From Afipia sp. (GTDB lineage: Bacteria > Pseudomonadota > Alphaproteobacteria > Rhizobiales > Xanthobacteraceae): a stretch of 39,711 nt of DNA. The translations under genes were made by a program, and so were the position numbers. Where the stretch lies: positions 1-39,711 of the forward strand of contig JAFVHU010000054.1 in the NCBI GenBank assembly GCA_017474385.1, written 5' to 3'. How positions within the stretch are numbered: position 1 is the first letter of the stretch; every line of letters begins with the position of its first letter. Shown here one piece after another: positions 13,145-19,297 of this stretch. The notes under the pieces are model-generated. The model did not search any database and was not told where the DNA came from. It saw only the letters and a list, made by a program, of their open reading frames with translations.

Positions 13145-13858
13145 TTGGGTATCATCCGGCCAAACGAGCCAGCCTTCATGACGGCAGAACAGGCAGCTAC
13201 CCGTCGCGGCTATGCGGCGCGCGGAGAACTTGCGCTTCGCAATTCGCTGGAGGCGTTTGCGCGTAAGCGCTGGCCCGACGCGCGCATCTGTCATGAGATG
13301 GTGATGGGCGAGCGCAAGGTGCGTGCTGATGTTGTTGCCGTCGATCCAGCTTACATTGCCGCATTCGAGGTGAAGGGCGAGTACGACGACACCACTCGGC
13401 TCCTCCATCAGGTTGGGATGTATCAACTTTGTGTGCCAGAGGTCTGGATGGTGGTCCCGGTTGGCCGGCACGCCGAGGACGCCAGAATCCTCCGCCACCT
13501 GCTGCCAAGCGTCGGCCTGCTGGTCGGGGCCGGAACGTCGCAGCGAAACCATTACGAATTTGACGGAAAGGACTTCGACCTTCTCGTTGAGGCCGAGCCC
13601 GATCCGCGCCCCGTCCATGTAGAGATGATGTTGGAAATGCTATGGCGCGATGAATTGGTCGGGGTCTGCACCCGACTGCGCGTAGCGCTGAGCAAGAAAC
13701 CGACGCGGCCCGAGATGATCAAGAAGCTGATTGATCTGCCTGCAACTGAGCTTCAACGCGAGGTCTGCACTGAACTGCGCGGACGTGATGCCCTGTGGCG
13801 AGCTGATCCAGCCATTGCGCCGGGCACCCCCGAATTCTTGGGAAGTGACGGGACATGA
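13145..13858 (+). CDS. PD-(D/E)XK nuclease-like (MmcB-like) protein, TTG start
   Basis: 237 aa from TTG 13145, chosen because AGGAGAG sits 7 nt upstream; the ATG at 13178 has no such site. Central VRADVVAVD...AFEVKGEYDD gives the Asp and Glu-x-Lys of a restriction-type nuclease fold, followed by QVGMYQLCVPEVWMVVP, the usual strand-helix continuation. Similar to MmcB-family DNA repair proteins and phage nucleases, but longer, with a helical C-terminus of about 70 aa. Role in DNA repair or host DNA processing is inferred. Confidence 0.74.
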   Translation: MGIIRPNEPAFMTAEQAATRRGYAARGELALRNSLEAFARKRWPDARICHEMVMGERKVRADVVAVDPAYIAAFEVKGEYDDTTRLLHQVGMYQLCVPEVWMVVPVGRHAEDARILRHLLPSVGLLVGAGTSQRNHYEFDGKDFDLLVEAEPDPRPVHVEMMLEMLWRDELVGVCTRLRVALSKKPTRPEMIKKLIDLPATELQREVCTELRGRDALWRADPAIAPGTPEFLGSDGT

Positions 13859-14070
13859 CCAACTTCAGCCACCTCGACGCAATCGACCAGCGCTTGTCCC
13901 ATGAACGCGCCCGCGTTCTGCAGGCTAAAACCAACAAAGAACGCGAGTGGCGTGAGCACAACGTGCGCCAGATTGAGAAAGAACGCGCTGACGAAATCAA
14001 GTTTCTGGAGCGTAATGGCGTCAAGTTTCCGACCCTCGAAGAGATCATGTCGGAACTGGATATTATCTGA
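13855..14070 (+). CDS. 71-aa coiled-coil hypothetical protein
   Basis: ATGA overlap with the nuclease-like gene. Very charged; residues 8-55 predict one long helix rich in Arg/Glu, then VKFPTLEEIMSELD. Possibly an oligomeric accessory subunit; no family. Confidence 0.7.
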   Translation: MTNFSHLDAIDQRLSHERARVLQAKTNKEREWREHNVRQIEKERADEIKFLERNGVKFPTLEEIMSELDII

Positions 14071-14090
14071 GCGTGACGGAGCCCATTCCG

Positions 14091-14252
14091 ATGGAAAAGC
14101 CCTACTGCGAGCGCTGCTATAACACCGGAGAGCTTGACTGCTATTGCGGCGGTGATTTCTGCATCTGCGAACGCAACGGCACGTATGATTGTCCAAACTG
14201 CAGCAGAGAGAATGGCTTCACCTGCGATGAAATCGAAGACGAACACGCCTAA
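14091..14252 (+). CDS. 53-aa cysteine-rich zinc-finger-like protein
   Basis: ATG 14091, with GGAG 9 nt upstream; a GTG at 14073 is in frame as an alternative. Nine cysteines in pairs (CERC, CYC, CICE, CPNC, C) suggest two small zinc knuckles, and the C-terminus is acidic (DEIEDEHA). Not recognised as a named family. May bind nucleic acid or a protein partner. Confidence 0.68.
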   Translation: MEKPYCERCYNTGELDCYCGGDFCICERNGTYDCPNCSRENGFTCDEIEDEHA

Positions 14253-14279
14253 CCCCGCGCCTCAGGGAAGGAACGGAGC

Positions 14280-14465
14280 ATGACCCTGACGCAAGACGAA
14301 TTCTGCGAGCGGTTTAAGGGCTTCCTGTTTGAACACAGCCCGTCGCGAACGCCAGAAGCAAGGAAGGGGCTTGAAGAATATGCGCTCCACACCGGCAGCA
14401 CCTATTGGCGGGCGGGCGGAATCTCGCCGGAGGAATGCGCCGACGAAGACATGCGCTGCTGGTAG
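14280..14465 (+). CDS. 61-aa hypothetical protein
   Basis: AAGGAACGG before the ATG. Acidic, helical, with GISPEECADEDMRCW at the end. The ISPEECA/DA motif is shared in style with the 60-aa protein at 14735 (GMSPEDAAGEEAYA), so the two could be distant relatives. Confidence 0.7.
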   Translation: MTLTQDEFCERFKGFLFEHSPSRTPEARKGLEEYALHTGSTYWRAGGISPEECADEDMRCW

Positions 14466-14514
14466 CGCGCTTACAGCCAGCTAACCACTCACAGCGCGTG
14501 ACGGAGGAACTGAT

Positions 14515-14700
14515 ATGAGCGTTTGGGCCGCATACCTAGGTTCGGAGCGCAGCGCGGAAGAACTGGCTAGGCGCCGGTCTGTTGTCGCCAGCGACTTCGA
14601 CATCGATGCGTTCACCTGTGACGATTGCCCGGCGAAGCCAACCTGCGAATGGGCATTCGACCCGTACAACACGGGCGGCGATTGCCTCGCTGAGAAATGA
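14515..14700 (+). CDS. 61-aa hypothetical protein with four Cys
   Basis: GGAGGAACTGAT precedes the ATG. The second half contains CDDCPAKPTCEWAFDPYNT...GDC, a likely metal-binding or disulfide motif. Acidic. No family. Confidence 0.7.
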   Translation: MSVWAAYLGSERSAEELARRRSVVASDFDIDAFTCDDCPAKPTCEWAFDPYNTGGDCLAEK

Positions 14701-14734
14701 CCCCGCCACTATCAACACGACACGGAGAACGACA

Positions 14735-14917
14735 ATGGACTTTGCTGATTGGATGAAGGCTCTGGCCACCGAGCTTGGCAAGACGTTCTCGATGGACGGT
14801 GCCGAGTACATTCGACAGACCGGCGAGGAATGCTGGCACGCGATGTTCGAGGATGGCATGTCGCCCGAAGACGCTGCCGGCGAAGAGGCCTACGCCGCGT
14901 CGACCATGCTCGGCTGA
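14735..14917 (+). CDS. 60-aa acidic hypothetical protein
   Basis: GGAGAACGAC ribosome binding site before ATG 14735. Strongly acidic, with WHAMFEDGMSPEDAAGEEAY; the DGM/DGxSPEDAA motif is common in small phage proteins of unknown role. Confidence 0.72.
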   Translation: MDFADWMKALATELGKTFSMDGAEYIRQTGEECWHAMFEDGMSPEDAAGEEAYAASTMLG

Positions 14918-14948
14918 CCCACCGCCTCATAAACCGGGACACAGGACC

Positions 14949-15338
14949 ATGGCAGAAGCGGCACTGATCGAAATGATCAATCGGGTCTTTAATGGCAAGT
15001 ACGATCCCGTGGCGGCAATTGTTGAAGGTGAGATCGCGCGCGGCTTCAAGGTGGTCAGGTCGGGCGATACACCGTGGTTTCGTGCGGTTGACTGGCGCGC
15101 AGCGTCTGTCGCGTCGATCGATGGAGGCCGCGTGCGGCTTGTGCTTCTACATAGCTTTGTAAGTGGCAAGGGCGCGATGACCAGAACCCTAGAGGGTATT
15201 CGTGCGGAGGGCTTAAAACCGACTGTGATCGACCCTACGCGAGAATTGGCCGCAACTCTACGTCGACGCGGCTGGCGGGGACGATCGAAGGGAACGACTT
15301 TCGACGACCGCGAGACCGTCTGGTCTCCGCGCCCCTGA
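14949..15338 (+). CDS. 129-aa hypothetical protein
   Basis: ATG 14949 follows ACAGGACC. N-terminal helix (ALIEMINRVFNGKYDP), then strands (VRLVLLHSFV) and a C-terminal basic region (ATLRRRGWRGRSKG). The IDPTRELAATLRRRGWRGR-like C-terminus resembles phage proteins with an L-x-x-x-L-x-R-x-G-W-x motif. Function unknown. Confidence 0.74.
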   Translation: MAEAALIEMINRVFNGKYDPVAAIVEGEIARGFKVVRSGDTPWFRAVDWRAASVASIDGGRVRLVLLHSFVSGKGAMTRTLEGIRAEGLKPTVIDPTRELAATLRRRGWRGRSKGTTFDDRETVWSPRP

Positions 15339-15356
15339 CCGAAGACGGAGAGACAG

Positions 15357-15593
15357 ATGGCTTATGTAAACGTCAGCATCCCCACTGAGGGAGACGTTCG
15401 CGCCGAACAGTATCGGTATTCGGCTGAGAAAGAGCGCGACTTCTGGCTGAAGAAGTCGGAGGAGCTTCGCGACCAATTGGAGAATGTCCTCGATGCCGCC
15501 AACGAACATGGCTACGTCGAGCTGCGCCACCGTGGCGAAAGGCTAGTCCTATACACTTGGGACAAGGCCCGCGAATTGACTGAGCCGTTGTAG
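15357..15593 (+). CDS. 78-aa hypothetical protein
   Basis: GGAGAGACAG before the ATG. Short beta N-terminus (AYVNVSIPTEGDV), long coiled-coil-like helix (SAEKERDFWLKKSEELRDQL), then an aromatic C-terminus. Soluble. Confidence 0.74.
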   Translation: MAYVNVSIPTEGDVRAEQYRYSAEKERDFWLKKSEELRDQLENVLDAANEHGYVELRHRGERLVLYTWDKARELTEPL

Positions 15594-15609
15594 GATGGAG
15601 AGCGTAAGG

Positions 15610-15900
15610 ATGGGTGAGATGCAGCCGGACACTATCGAGCGCGTAGCCCGCGCGCTTTGCCGCTACACTTGGGAGCGCGAATTCAAGGGCCGCAATCTAG
15701 ACGCCTACGTTGAGATACACTGGAAAGATCATGCCGCAGCCGCCCGAATTGCAATCGCCGCCCAGCAGGACGGGGTGATCGAGGAGCTTGCGAAATGTAT
15801 CAAAACCCACGTCTCGGAAGAGACCTACCGCCGCTTCCTGTCGTTTCGAGCGGCCGAGGTCGTCCACAACGGCGCTCTTGAGCAGAGATCAGGCCAGTGA
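15610..15900 (+). CDS. 96-aa conserved phage-type hypothetical protein
   Basis: ATG 15610, preferred because GGAGAG lies 7 nt upstream and because relatives start shortly before IERVARAL; ATG 15595 is an alternative. Motif IERVARALCRYTWE...WKDHAAAARIAI matches a widespread small phage family with I-E-x-V-A-R-A-x...W...A-R-A-A-I. Function unknown. Confidence 0.75.
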   Translation: MGEMQPDTIERVARALCRYTWEREFKGRNLDAYVEIHWKDHAAAARIAIAAQQDGVIEELAKCIKTHVSEETYRRFLSFRAAEVVHNGALEQRSGQ

Positions 15901-16049
15901 AAACGAACCCGTACTTTCCAATGGTGCCGTGGATGCGGCTTTCGACATTCGAGCTACTGCGGTTTCTCAGTGCTAGCGAACGTCGTACATACTGGTTTAG
16001 TCAGCAGCTTGGAAACTTCCGAAGCCGGAAGTACCTGCGTCATAGATGA
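15897..16049 (+). CDS. 50-aa basic protein (GTG start)
   Basis: GTG 15897 overlaps the previous stop (GTGA). Sequence MRLSTFELLRFLSASERRTYW and FRSRKYLRHR indicates a short amphipathic, strongly basic protein. Supported by coupling and length only. Confidence 0.52.
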   Translation: MKTNPYFPMVPWMRLSTFELLRFLSASERRTYWFSQQLGNFRSRKYLRHR

Positions 16050-16266
16050 AAATCGCGCGGCCCGCTCAATCATGGCCGCTACCAGGCACTGCCACAGAAA
16101 AGTCGACTATACATATGTCCGTCTTTTCTTAGGCAACTATCGACCAACGAAACTACGACACATATGCGCATTTATATACTTGAGTAGCATATCGATTATA
16201 GTCTGCTGCGTGACAGGCTGGCAGCTCTCAAGTGTGTGAATGCGCTCCGAATGAAAGGAGCGCCCC
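16050..16266. other. AT-richer non-coding stretch
   Basis: 217 bp with no convincing gene. Lower in GC than its surroundings, with an ATGCGCAT palindrome (16164-16171) that shares the operator half-site word, and the hairpin that covers the ribosome binding site of the next gene. Confidence 0.5.
16242..16263 (+). promoter_or_regulatory. Hairpin sequestering a ribosome binding site
   Basis: Perfect 7-bp stem GCGCTCC/GGAGCGC with an 8-nt loop; the 3' arm contains the GGAG Shine-Dalgarno of the gene starting at 16267. Would reduce translation unless opened. Confidence 0.6.
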
Positions 16267-16449
16267 ATGGGTGACTATAGTCCAAAGGAAATCGAGATTA
16301 CGCCCGATATGATTAGGGCAGGTCTAAAGGTTTTGCAGGAGTCTGGGAGGATTGAGCGTCTTCTATCTTCAGACTCTCTGCTAGTCGCCGACATATTCGC
16401 TGCAATGCAGCTTCATCGCCATCCCACATCGCGCGAATCGCACGATTGA
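16267..16449 (+). CDS. 60-aa hypothetical protein
   Basis: AAAGGAG 6 nt before the ATG (inside the hairpin). ITPDMIRAGLKVLQESGR...LVADIFAAM matches the style of small phage proteins with ITPEMI-x-AG. Soluble helical protein. Confidence 0.75.
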   Translation: MGDYSPKEIEITPDMIRAGLKVLQESGRIERLLSSDSLLVADIFAAMQLHRHPTSRESHD

Positions 16450-16506
16450 TGTTATCAACCTCGATCATCGCAATGGGCGCGATCCTCGTCGCTGGGCGGG
16501 TAGTGA

Positions 16507-16599
16507 TCAGGTCAGCATATGGAAGATGATCGCGGACAACAAGCCCGCTGAGACGACCACAGAGGCCGCACAAATCACGCCATACACAACCGGGGACAT
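16507..16599 (-). CDS. 30-aa membrane peptide on the minus strand
   Basis: ATG 16599 with AAGGGAAAGG just upstream. Almost the whole peptide is one transmembrane helix (VVYGVICAASVVVSAGLL). It lies behind the 58-aa minus-strand gene, against the direction of the surrounding arm. Tentative because of its size. Confidence 0.5.
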   Translation of the reverse strand: MSPVVYGVICAASVVVSAGLLSAIIFHMLT

Positions 16600-16624
16600 C
16601 GCCTTTCCCTTCATCGAAAGGCAT

Positions 16625-16801
16625 TCACTCAAGGGATAATCGCCTGCGGCCAACATCGTTGCCATAACATTTGTTCGCGGCACGGCGGGCAATCGCCTTA
16701 GGAACTCGGGCCTTTTTCGACTCCCCGTCCTCCATCTGCACCCGCTCACCATCCGTGAACGGCGTCTTCGCCGCTTCCCGCCACTGCGCCCAAGTGCTCA
16801 T
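16625..16801 (-). CDS. 58-aa hypothetical protein, divergent from the LexA-box gene
   Basis: Starts MSTWAQWREAAKTPFTDGE at 16801 (GGAAC upstream; ATG 16813 also in frame). Basic C-terminal half. It is transcribed away from the plus-strand gene at 16851; the LexA box lies between them, so it might share that control. No family recognised. Confidence 0.58.
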   Translation of the reverse strand: MSTWAQWREAAKTPFTDGERVQMEDGESKKARVPKAIARRAANKCYGNDVGRRRLSLE

Positions 16802-16814
16802 CGCCAGTTCCATG

Positions 16815-16843
16815 TTGACTCTGCTCTAAGCATGTTCCTATTT
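16815..16843 (+). promoter_or_regulatory. Candidate promoter of the LexA-box gene
   Basis: TTGACT, a 17-bp spacer and CTATTT. The -10 lies inside the LexA box, so repressor binding would block it. Initiation would fall at the ATG, giving a nearly leaderless message. Confidence 0.45.
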
Positions 16844-16848
16844 TGTTC
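16834..16848. promoter_or_regulatory. LexA box GTTC-N7-GTTC
   Basis: Exact direct repeat GTTC-CTATTTT-GTTC, the alphaproteobacterial SOS box, ending 2 bp before the ATG at 16851. Places the following gene, and perhaps the divergent one, under host SOS control. Confidence 0.72.
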
Positions 16849-16850
16849 TC

Positions 16851-17414
16851 ATGAAGTCAACCCTCCCAGTCAGGCGGTTTCCCGCCCCTTGGAGCGCGTA
16901 TCGAGAGAGTGAGGATTGCTTCTCGGTATGCGATGCGAGCGGATTCCGAATTCTCCGCATCTATTGCCGGGACGACCTTCAGCAGTACACCACGGGCCAC
17001 AACCATCTGAATTCTGAGGAAGCCCGCCGTCTCGCTTGCGCTATCGCCCAGTTGCCCGAACTGATGATGCCCGCCGAGTTCGCGCCGCGCGGTGAAGGCG
17101 TGCGCTGGCGACGAGAACGCCCCTTTCACGTCGCTATCCAGGACATATTCGCCCGCGCAAAGTGGGGCTGGATGGAAGCGATGTGCCGGCTCAACAAAGT
17201 GCCGATGGACCGCACCGGGGAGAAGATGGAGCGCGAGGGACAGCTTTGGCTCGTGTTCGAGTTCGAGCGCCTGTCGGACGCTATCATGTTCTGGGATGCC
17301 TTCGGCGGGCGCTGGTTGCTCGGCTACGAGTTTCACTACCCGAAGCGAACGGGAAACCTGCCGAAGATGAAGCCGGTCAAGAACTGGGACACGCGGCAGG
17401 ATGGACAGCGCTAG
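16851..17414 (+). CDS. 187-aa hypothetical protein behind a LexA box
   Basis: N-terminal module (RRFPAPWSAYRESEDCFSVC, DASGFRIL, then LNSEEARRLACAIAQLPEL) is a common small domain in alphaproteobacterial and phage proteins, of unknown role. The remaining 110 residues (WGWMEAMCRLNK, LWLVFEFERLSDAIMFWDAF) resemble no family I can name. No ribosome binding site precedes the ATG, in line with a leaderless SOS-driven message. Possible roles: inducer or antirepressor, or a DNA-damage accessory protein. Confidence 0.74.
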   Translation: MKSTLPVRRFPAPWSAYRESEDCFSVCDASGFRILRIYCRDDLQQYTTGHNHLNSEEARRLACAIAQLPELMMPAEFAPRGEGVRWRRERPFHVAIQDIFARAKWGWMEAMCRLNKVPMDRTGEKMEREGQLWLVFEFERLSDAIMFWDAFGGRWLLGYEFHYPKRTGNLPKMKPVKNWDTRQDGQR

Positions 17415-17447
17415 ATCGACCTGCCGGAATCGTGCGAGGTCGACCAC

Positions 17448-17702
17448 ATGAAAGACCCTGACGACAAGTACGCCCTCCCCGCCGCTGCGGGCCGGAAACT
17501 GCTCGATATCGCCAAGACCATCGAGCACCCGTTCAACTGGGTTCACGTCGAGAAGGTGAACACGCCTTTCCTCTACGGGCTCGGTGCCAAGCCCGCGCAT
17601 TACGGCGCTGGCATCAAATGGCTGATCGCTGAGGGTCTGATCGAGATGCAGAGAGGCGGCTGCTATTTCACCCTGACGGACAAGGCGAAGGCTACCGCCT
17701 GA
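17448..17702 (+). CDS. 84-aa winged-helix-like hypothetical protein
   Basis: GAGG is about 10 nt before the ATG. AAAGRKLLDIAKTIEHPFNW, then GAGIKWLIAEGLIEMQRGG and YFTLTDKAKA follow the helix-helix-wing order of small winged-helix proteins. Last gene of the rightward arm, ending just before the terminator shared with the late operon end. Confidence 0.72.
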   Translation: MKDPDDKYALPAAAGRKLLDIAKTIEHPFNWVHVEKVNTPFLYGLGAKPAHYGAGIKWLIAEGLIEMQRGGCYFTLTDKAKATA

Positions 17703-17706
17703 CAAA

Positions 17707-17740
17707 CAAAAAAGCCCGGCCACCTCTCGGCAGCCGGGCC
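17707..17740 (-). terminator. Terminator of the late/lysis operon
   Basis: On the minus strand: stem GCCCGGC/GCCGGGC with a 12-nt loop followed by TTTTTTG. Located at the convergent junction of the rightward arm and the leftward late operon. Confidence 0.85.
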
Positions 17741-17792
17741 AGTCTCTGGGAGGATGACAGGCCGAGCCTGCCGATCGGCCGAAGCCGATTGA

Positions 17793-18011
17793 TCAGCGCC
17801 GCTCAAGCAGATCCAGCCGACGCCCGTGTTCTTTCAGCCGCTCATCTACGCGCGCGGACTCGACAACGACCGTTGAGAGCTTCTCGACGTTCTTCTCCAG
17901 CGTGGAGAGCCGGTAGTCCGTGAGATAGAAACTGCCAGCCACGAAGATGATGACGCCGGTCACGGAGATGAGGTGGCCGAGATTGATGGTGGGGTCGAAT
18001 CTGGGGCTCAT
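17793..18011 (-). CDS. 72-aa membrane-anchored coiled-coil lysis-region protein
   Basis: One transmembrane helix (residues about 11-30, ISVTGVIIFVAGSFYL), then a helical coiled-coil tail with regular Leu/Val spacing (STLEKNVEKLSTVVVESARV...RRLDLLERR). This N-anchored coiled coil is the build of i-spanins (Rz-like) and of holin accessory proteins; no separate o-spanin lipoprotein is visible. Last gene of the late operon, 2 nt after the previous stop. Confidence 0.75.
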   Translation of the reverse strand: MSPRFDPTINLGHLISVTGVIIFVAGSFYLTDYRLSTLEKNVEKLSTVVVESARVDERLKEHGRRLDLLERR

Positions 18012-18013
18012 GA

Positions 18014-18367
18014 CTACCGCTTGATGATATTGGCAATGCCAGAGAAGAACATGCCGGACACAACGATCCCGGCGATGATTGCTGTCTCACCGCTGATCGG
18101 GTCAGTCGTCCATTTGTAGCCAAGCACCGGCCCTATCACCTTGTCGCAAGCCGTTGCCTTGAAGAACCAGATGGCGACGCCGTAGGCCATGATCGAAGGC
18201 GGCGATAGCGGGTGACCGATCCACAGCGACATCGCCTGCACCTGTGCCGAGGCAATCCCGACTGCCGACTGGATCGCGACAATCGAAACGTCCTTCGACT
18301 TGTTGTAGGCCGTGACGACGCCGCTAACGATACTCGGGACGATGTTGAGGATCGAGGTCAGCCACAT
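18014..18367 (-). CDS. 117-aa lysis-region membrane protein
   Basis: ATG 18367 overlaps the holin-like stop (TAATG); in-frame ATGs at 18379 and 18385 are upstream alternatives. Hydrophobic helices at the N-terminus (ILNIVPSIVSGVVTAY), middle (GVAIWFFKA) and C-terminus (AIIAGIVVSGMFFSGI), with a Lys/Asp-rich segment. Position suggests holin or antiholin function; the family is not certain. Confidence 0.72.
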   Translation of the reverse strand: MWLTSILNIVPSIVSGVVTAYNKSKDVSIVAIQSAVGIASAQVQAMSLWIGHPLSPPSIMAYGVAIWFFKATACDKVIGPVLGYKWTTDPISGETAIIAGIVVSGMFFSGIANIIKR

Positions 18368-18564
18368 TATTTCGACCATCCCCACTTACGGGCGAGCGCG
18401 TACCAACCCTCCGCCGCGAGACCGCACAGCGCGGCCAGGCCGTAGCAGATTGCAGAGACCAGTTCAGGATCAGCCAACAGGCCCTGGTCGCCTGCGCTTA
18501 TCCACCCTTTGGCGATCAACATGCCGCCAAGCCAACGAAGTCCTATCCTGACAAACGGGGCCAT
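18367..18564 (-). CDS. Putative holin (Pam3-gp28-like)
   Basis: 65 aa from ATG 18564, with AGGTGAGG upstream; ATG 18579 is in frame but lacks such a site. Pattern VRIGLRWLGGMLIAKGWISAG, then two further hydrophobic stretches (LVSAICYGLAALCGLAAEGWY) and a basic tail (ALARKWGWSK) fits small holins encoded beside lysozyme genes in alphaproteobacterial phages. The start lies inside the 3' end of the endolysin frame. Confidence 0.7.
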   Translation of the reverse strand: MAPFVRIGLRWLGGMLIAKGWISAGDQGLLADPELVSAICYGLAALCGLAAEGWYALARKWGWSK

Positions 18565-19156
18565 CGGCCTCACCTCCATCTAAGTGCTGAAAGGATTGAA
18601 GACAGCCAGCCGCTTCCAGCCGGCGCAGCGGAATCGCTGGTGCGTTCTCTGTGGCGGCGGGCGCCAGAGGCGGAGCAGACGGCAAACCCTCTGGGCGAGT
18701 CTCGCTGGCCCGATACGCGGCCAATGCCTTCTGCGCCCAGATGACCCGGCTGTCGTAGTGCTTCACGCCGGCACGTTCGAAAGCCTGTTCGAAGGCAATC
18801 ACCTTGTCACGCAGGGTGGAGGCCTTCCGGAGCGCCGGAATCGCTGCAGCCTCCGATCCGGTCAGCTCTACAAAGAGAAACGCATAGTTGGCATCCAGAT
18901 CAGACGGCTTCAGCCTGTTTCGGGCGCAATAGGACTCGTAGTTGCGCCGTCGCGGGCCCGTCCACTGAAACAGCCCGTAGCCACCACGCGAGCCGACAAC
19001 GGTTGGCTTGATCTCCTGAAGGATGCGGAAACCAGCGCTCTCGTGACCGGCGTTGCCGAACACCGCGGCGGCATCCTCGGCCGTGAGGTCGAAATCTGCC
19101 ATCAACCGCGCCATCAAGGCTGGCACCTTCTCGCGGAAGAGAGCGTCCGTCGTCAT
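18470..19156 (-). CDS. Endolysin (phage tail-tip lysozyme-like domain)
   Basis: 228 aa. Residues about 10-150 carry the Phage_lysozyme2-type fold: AAAVFGNAGHESAGF (candidate catalytic Glu38), EIKPTVVGSRGGYGLFQWTGPRR, then FLFVELTGSE and FERAGVKHYDSR. It degrades peptidoglycan at lysis. No signal peptide, so it needs the holin. The Pro/Ala-rich linker after residue 158 leads to a basic tail that overlaps the holin gene by 95 bp in another frame, which is long for a phage overlap and may hide a late frameshift. Confidence 0.85.
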   Translation of the reverse strand: MTTDALFREKVPALMARLMADFDLTAEDAAAVFGNAGHESAGFRILQEIKPTVVGSRGGYGLFQWTGPRRRNYESYCARNRLKPSDLDANYAFLFVELTGSEAAAIPALRKASTLRDKVIAFEQAFERAGVKHYDSRVIWAQKALAAYRASETRPEGLPSAPPLAPAATENAPAIPLRRLEAAGCLQSFQHLDGGEADGPVCQDRTSLAWRHVDRQRVDKRRRPGPVG

Positions 19157-19287
19157 AGGAAAACTGCCAGTGCAGCAATCCCCAAAACCGCCCCTGTCCC
19201 ACTCCAGAACGTCTTGTGCGGGTGCGCCGCGATCCAGTTGATCGCCGCCAAATAGCCCGCGACCACAGCGTCAATTGCTTTCTGCAT
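19153..19287 (-). CDS. 44-aa small membrane protein before the endolysin
   Basis: ATG 19287 with GGAGAAG directly upstream; the stop overlaps the endolysin ATG (ATGA at 19156-19153). Residues 5-20 are an amphipathic helix (DAVVAGYLAAINWIA) and residues 28-44 a transmembrane helix (GTGAVLGIAALAVFL). It is the first gene of the lysis cassette; an additional holin or pinholin-like protein is possible. Confidence 0.65.
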   Translation of the reverse strand: MQKAIDAVVAGYLAAINWIAAHPHKTFWSGTGAVLGIAALAVFL

Positions 19288-19297
19288 ATGCTTCTCC

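Noticed and set aside
15970-16239. 89-codon plus frame in the AT-richer gap
   Set aside because: No ribosome binding site, overlaps the coupled 50-aa gene, and composition is not protein-like.
16857-17723. 288-codon minus-strand frame opposite the LexA-box gene
   Set aside because: It spans two plus-strand genes and part of the terminator and has no recognisable domain or ribosome binding site.
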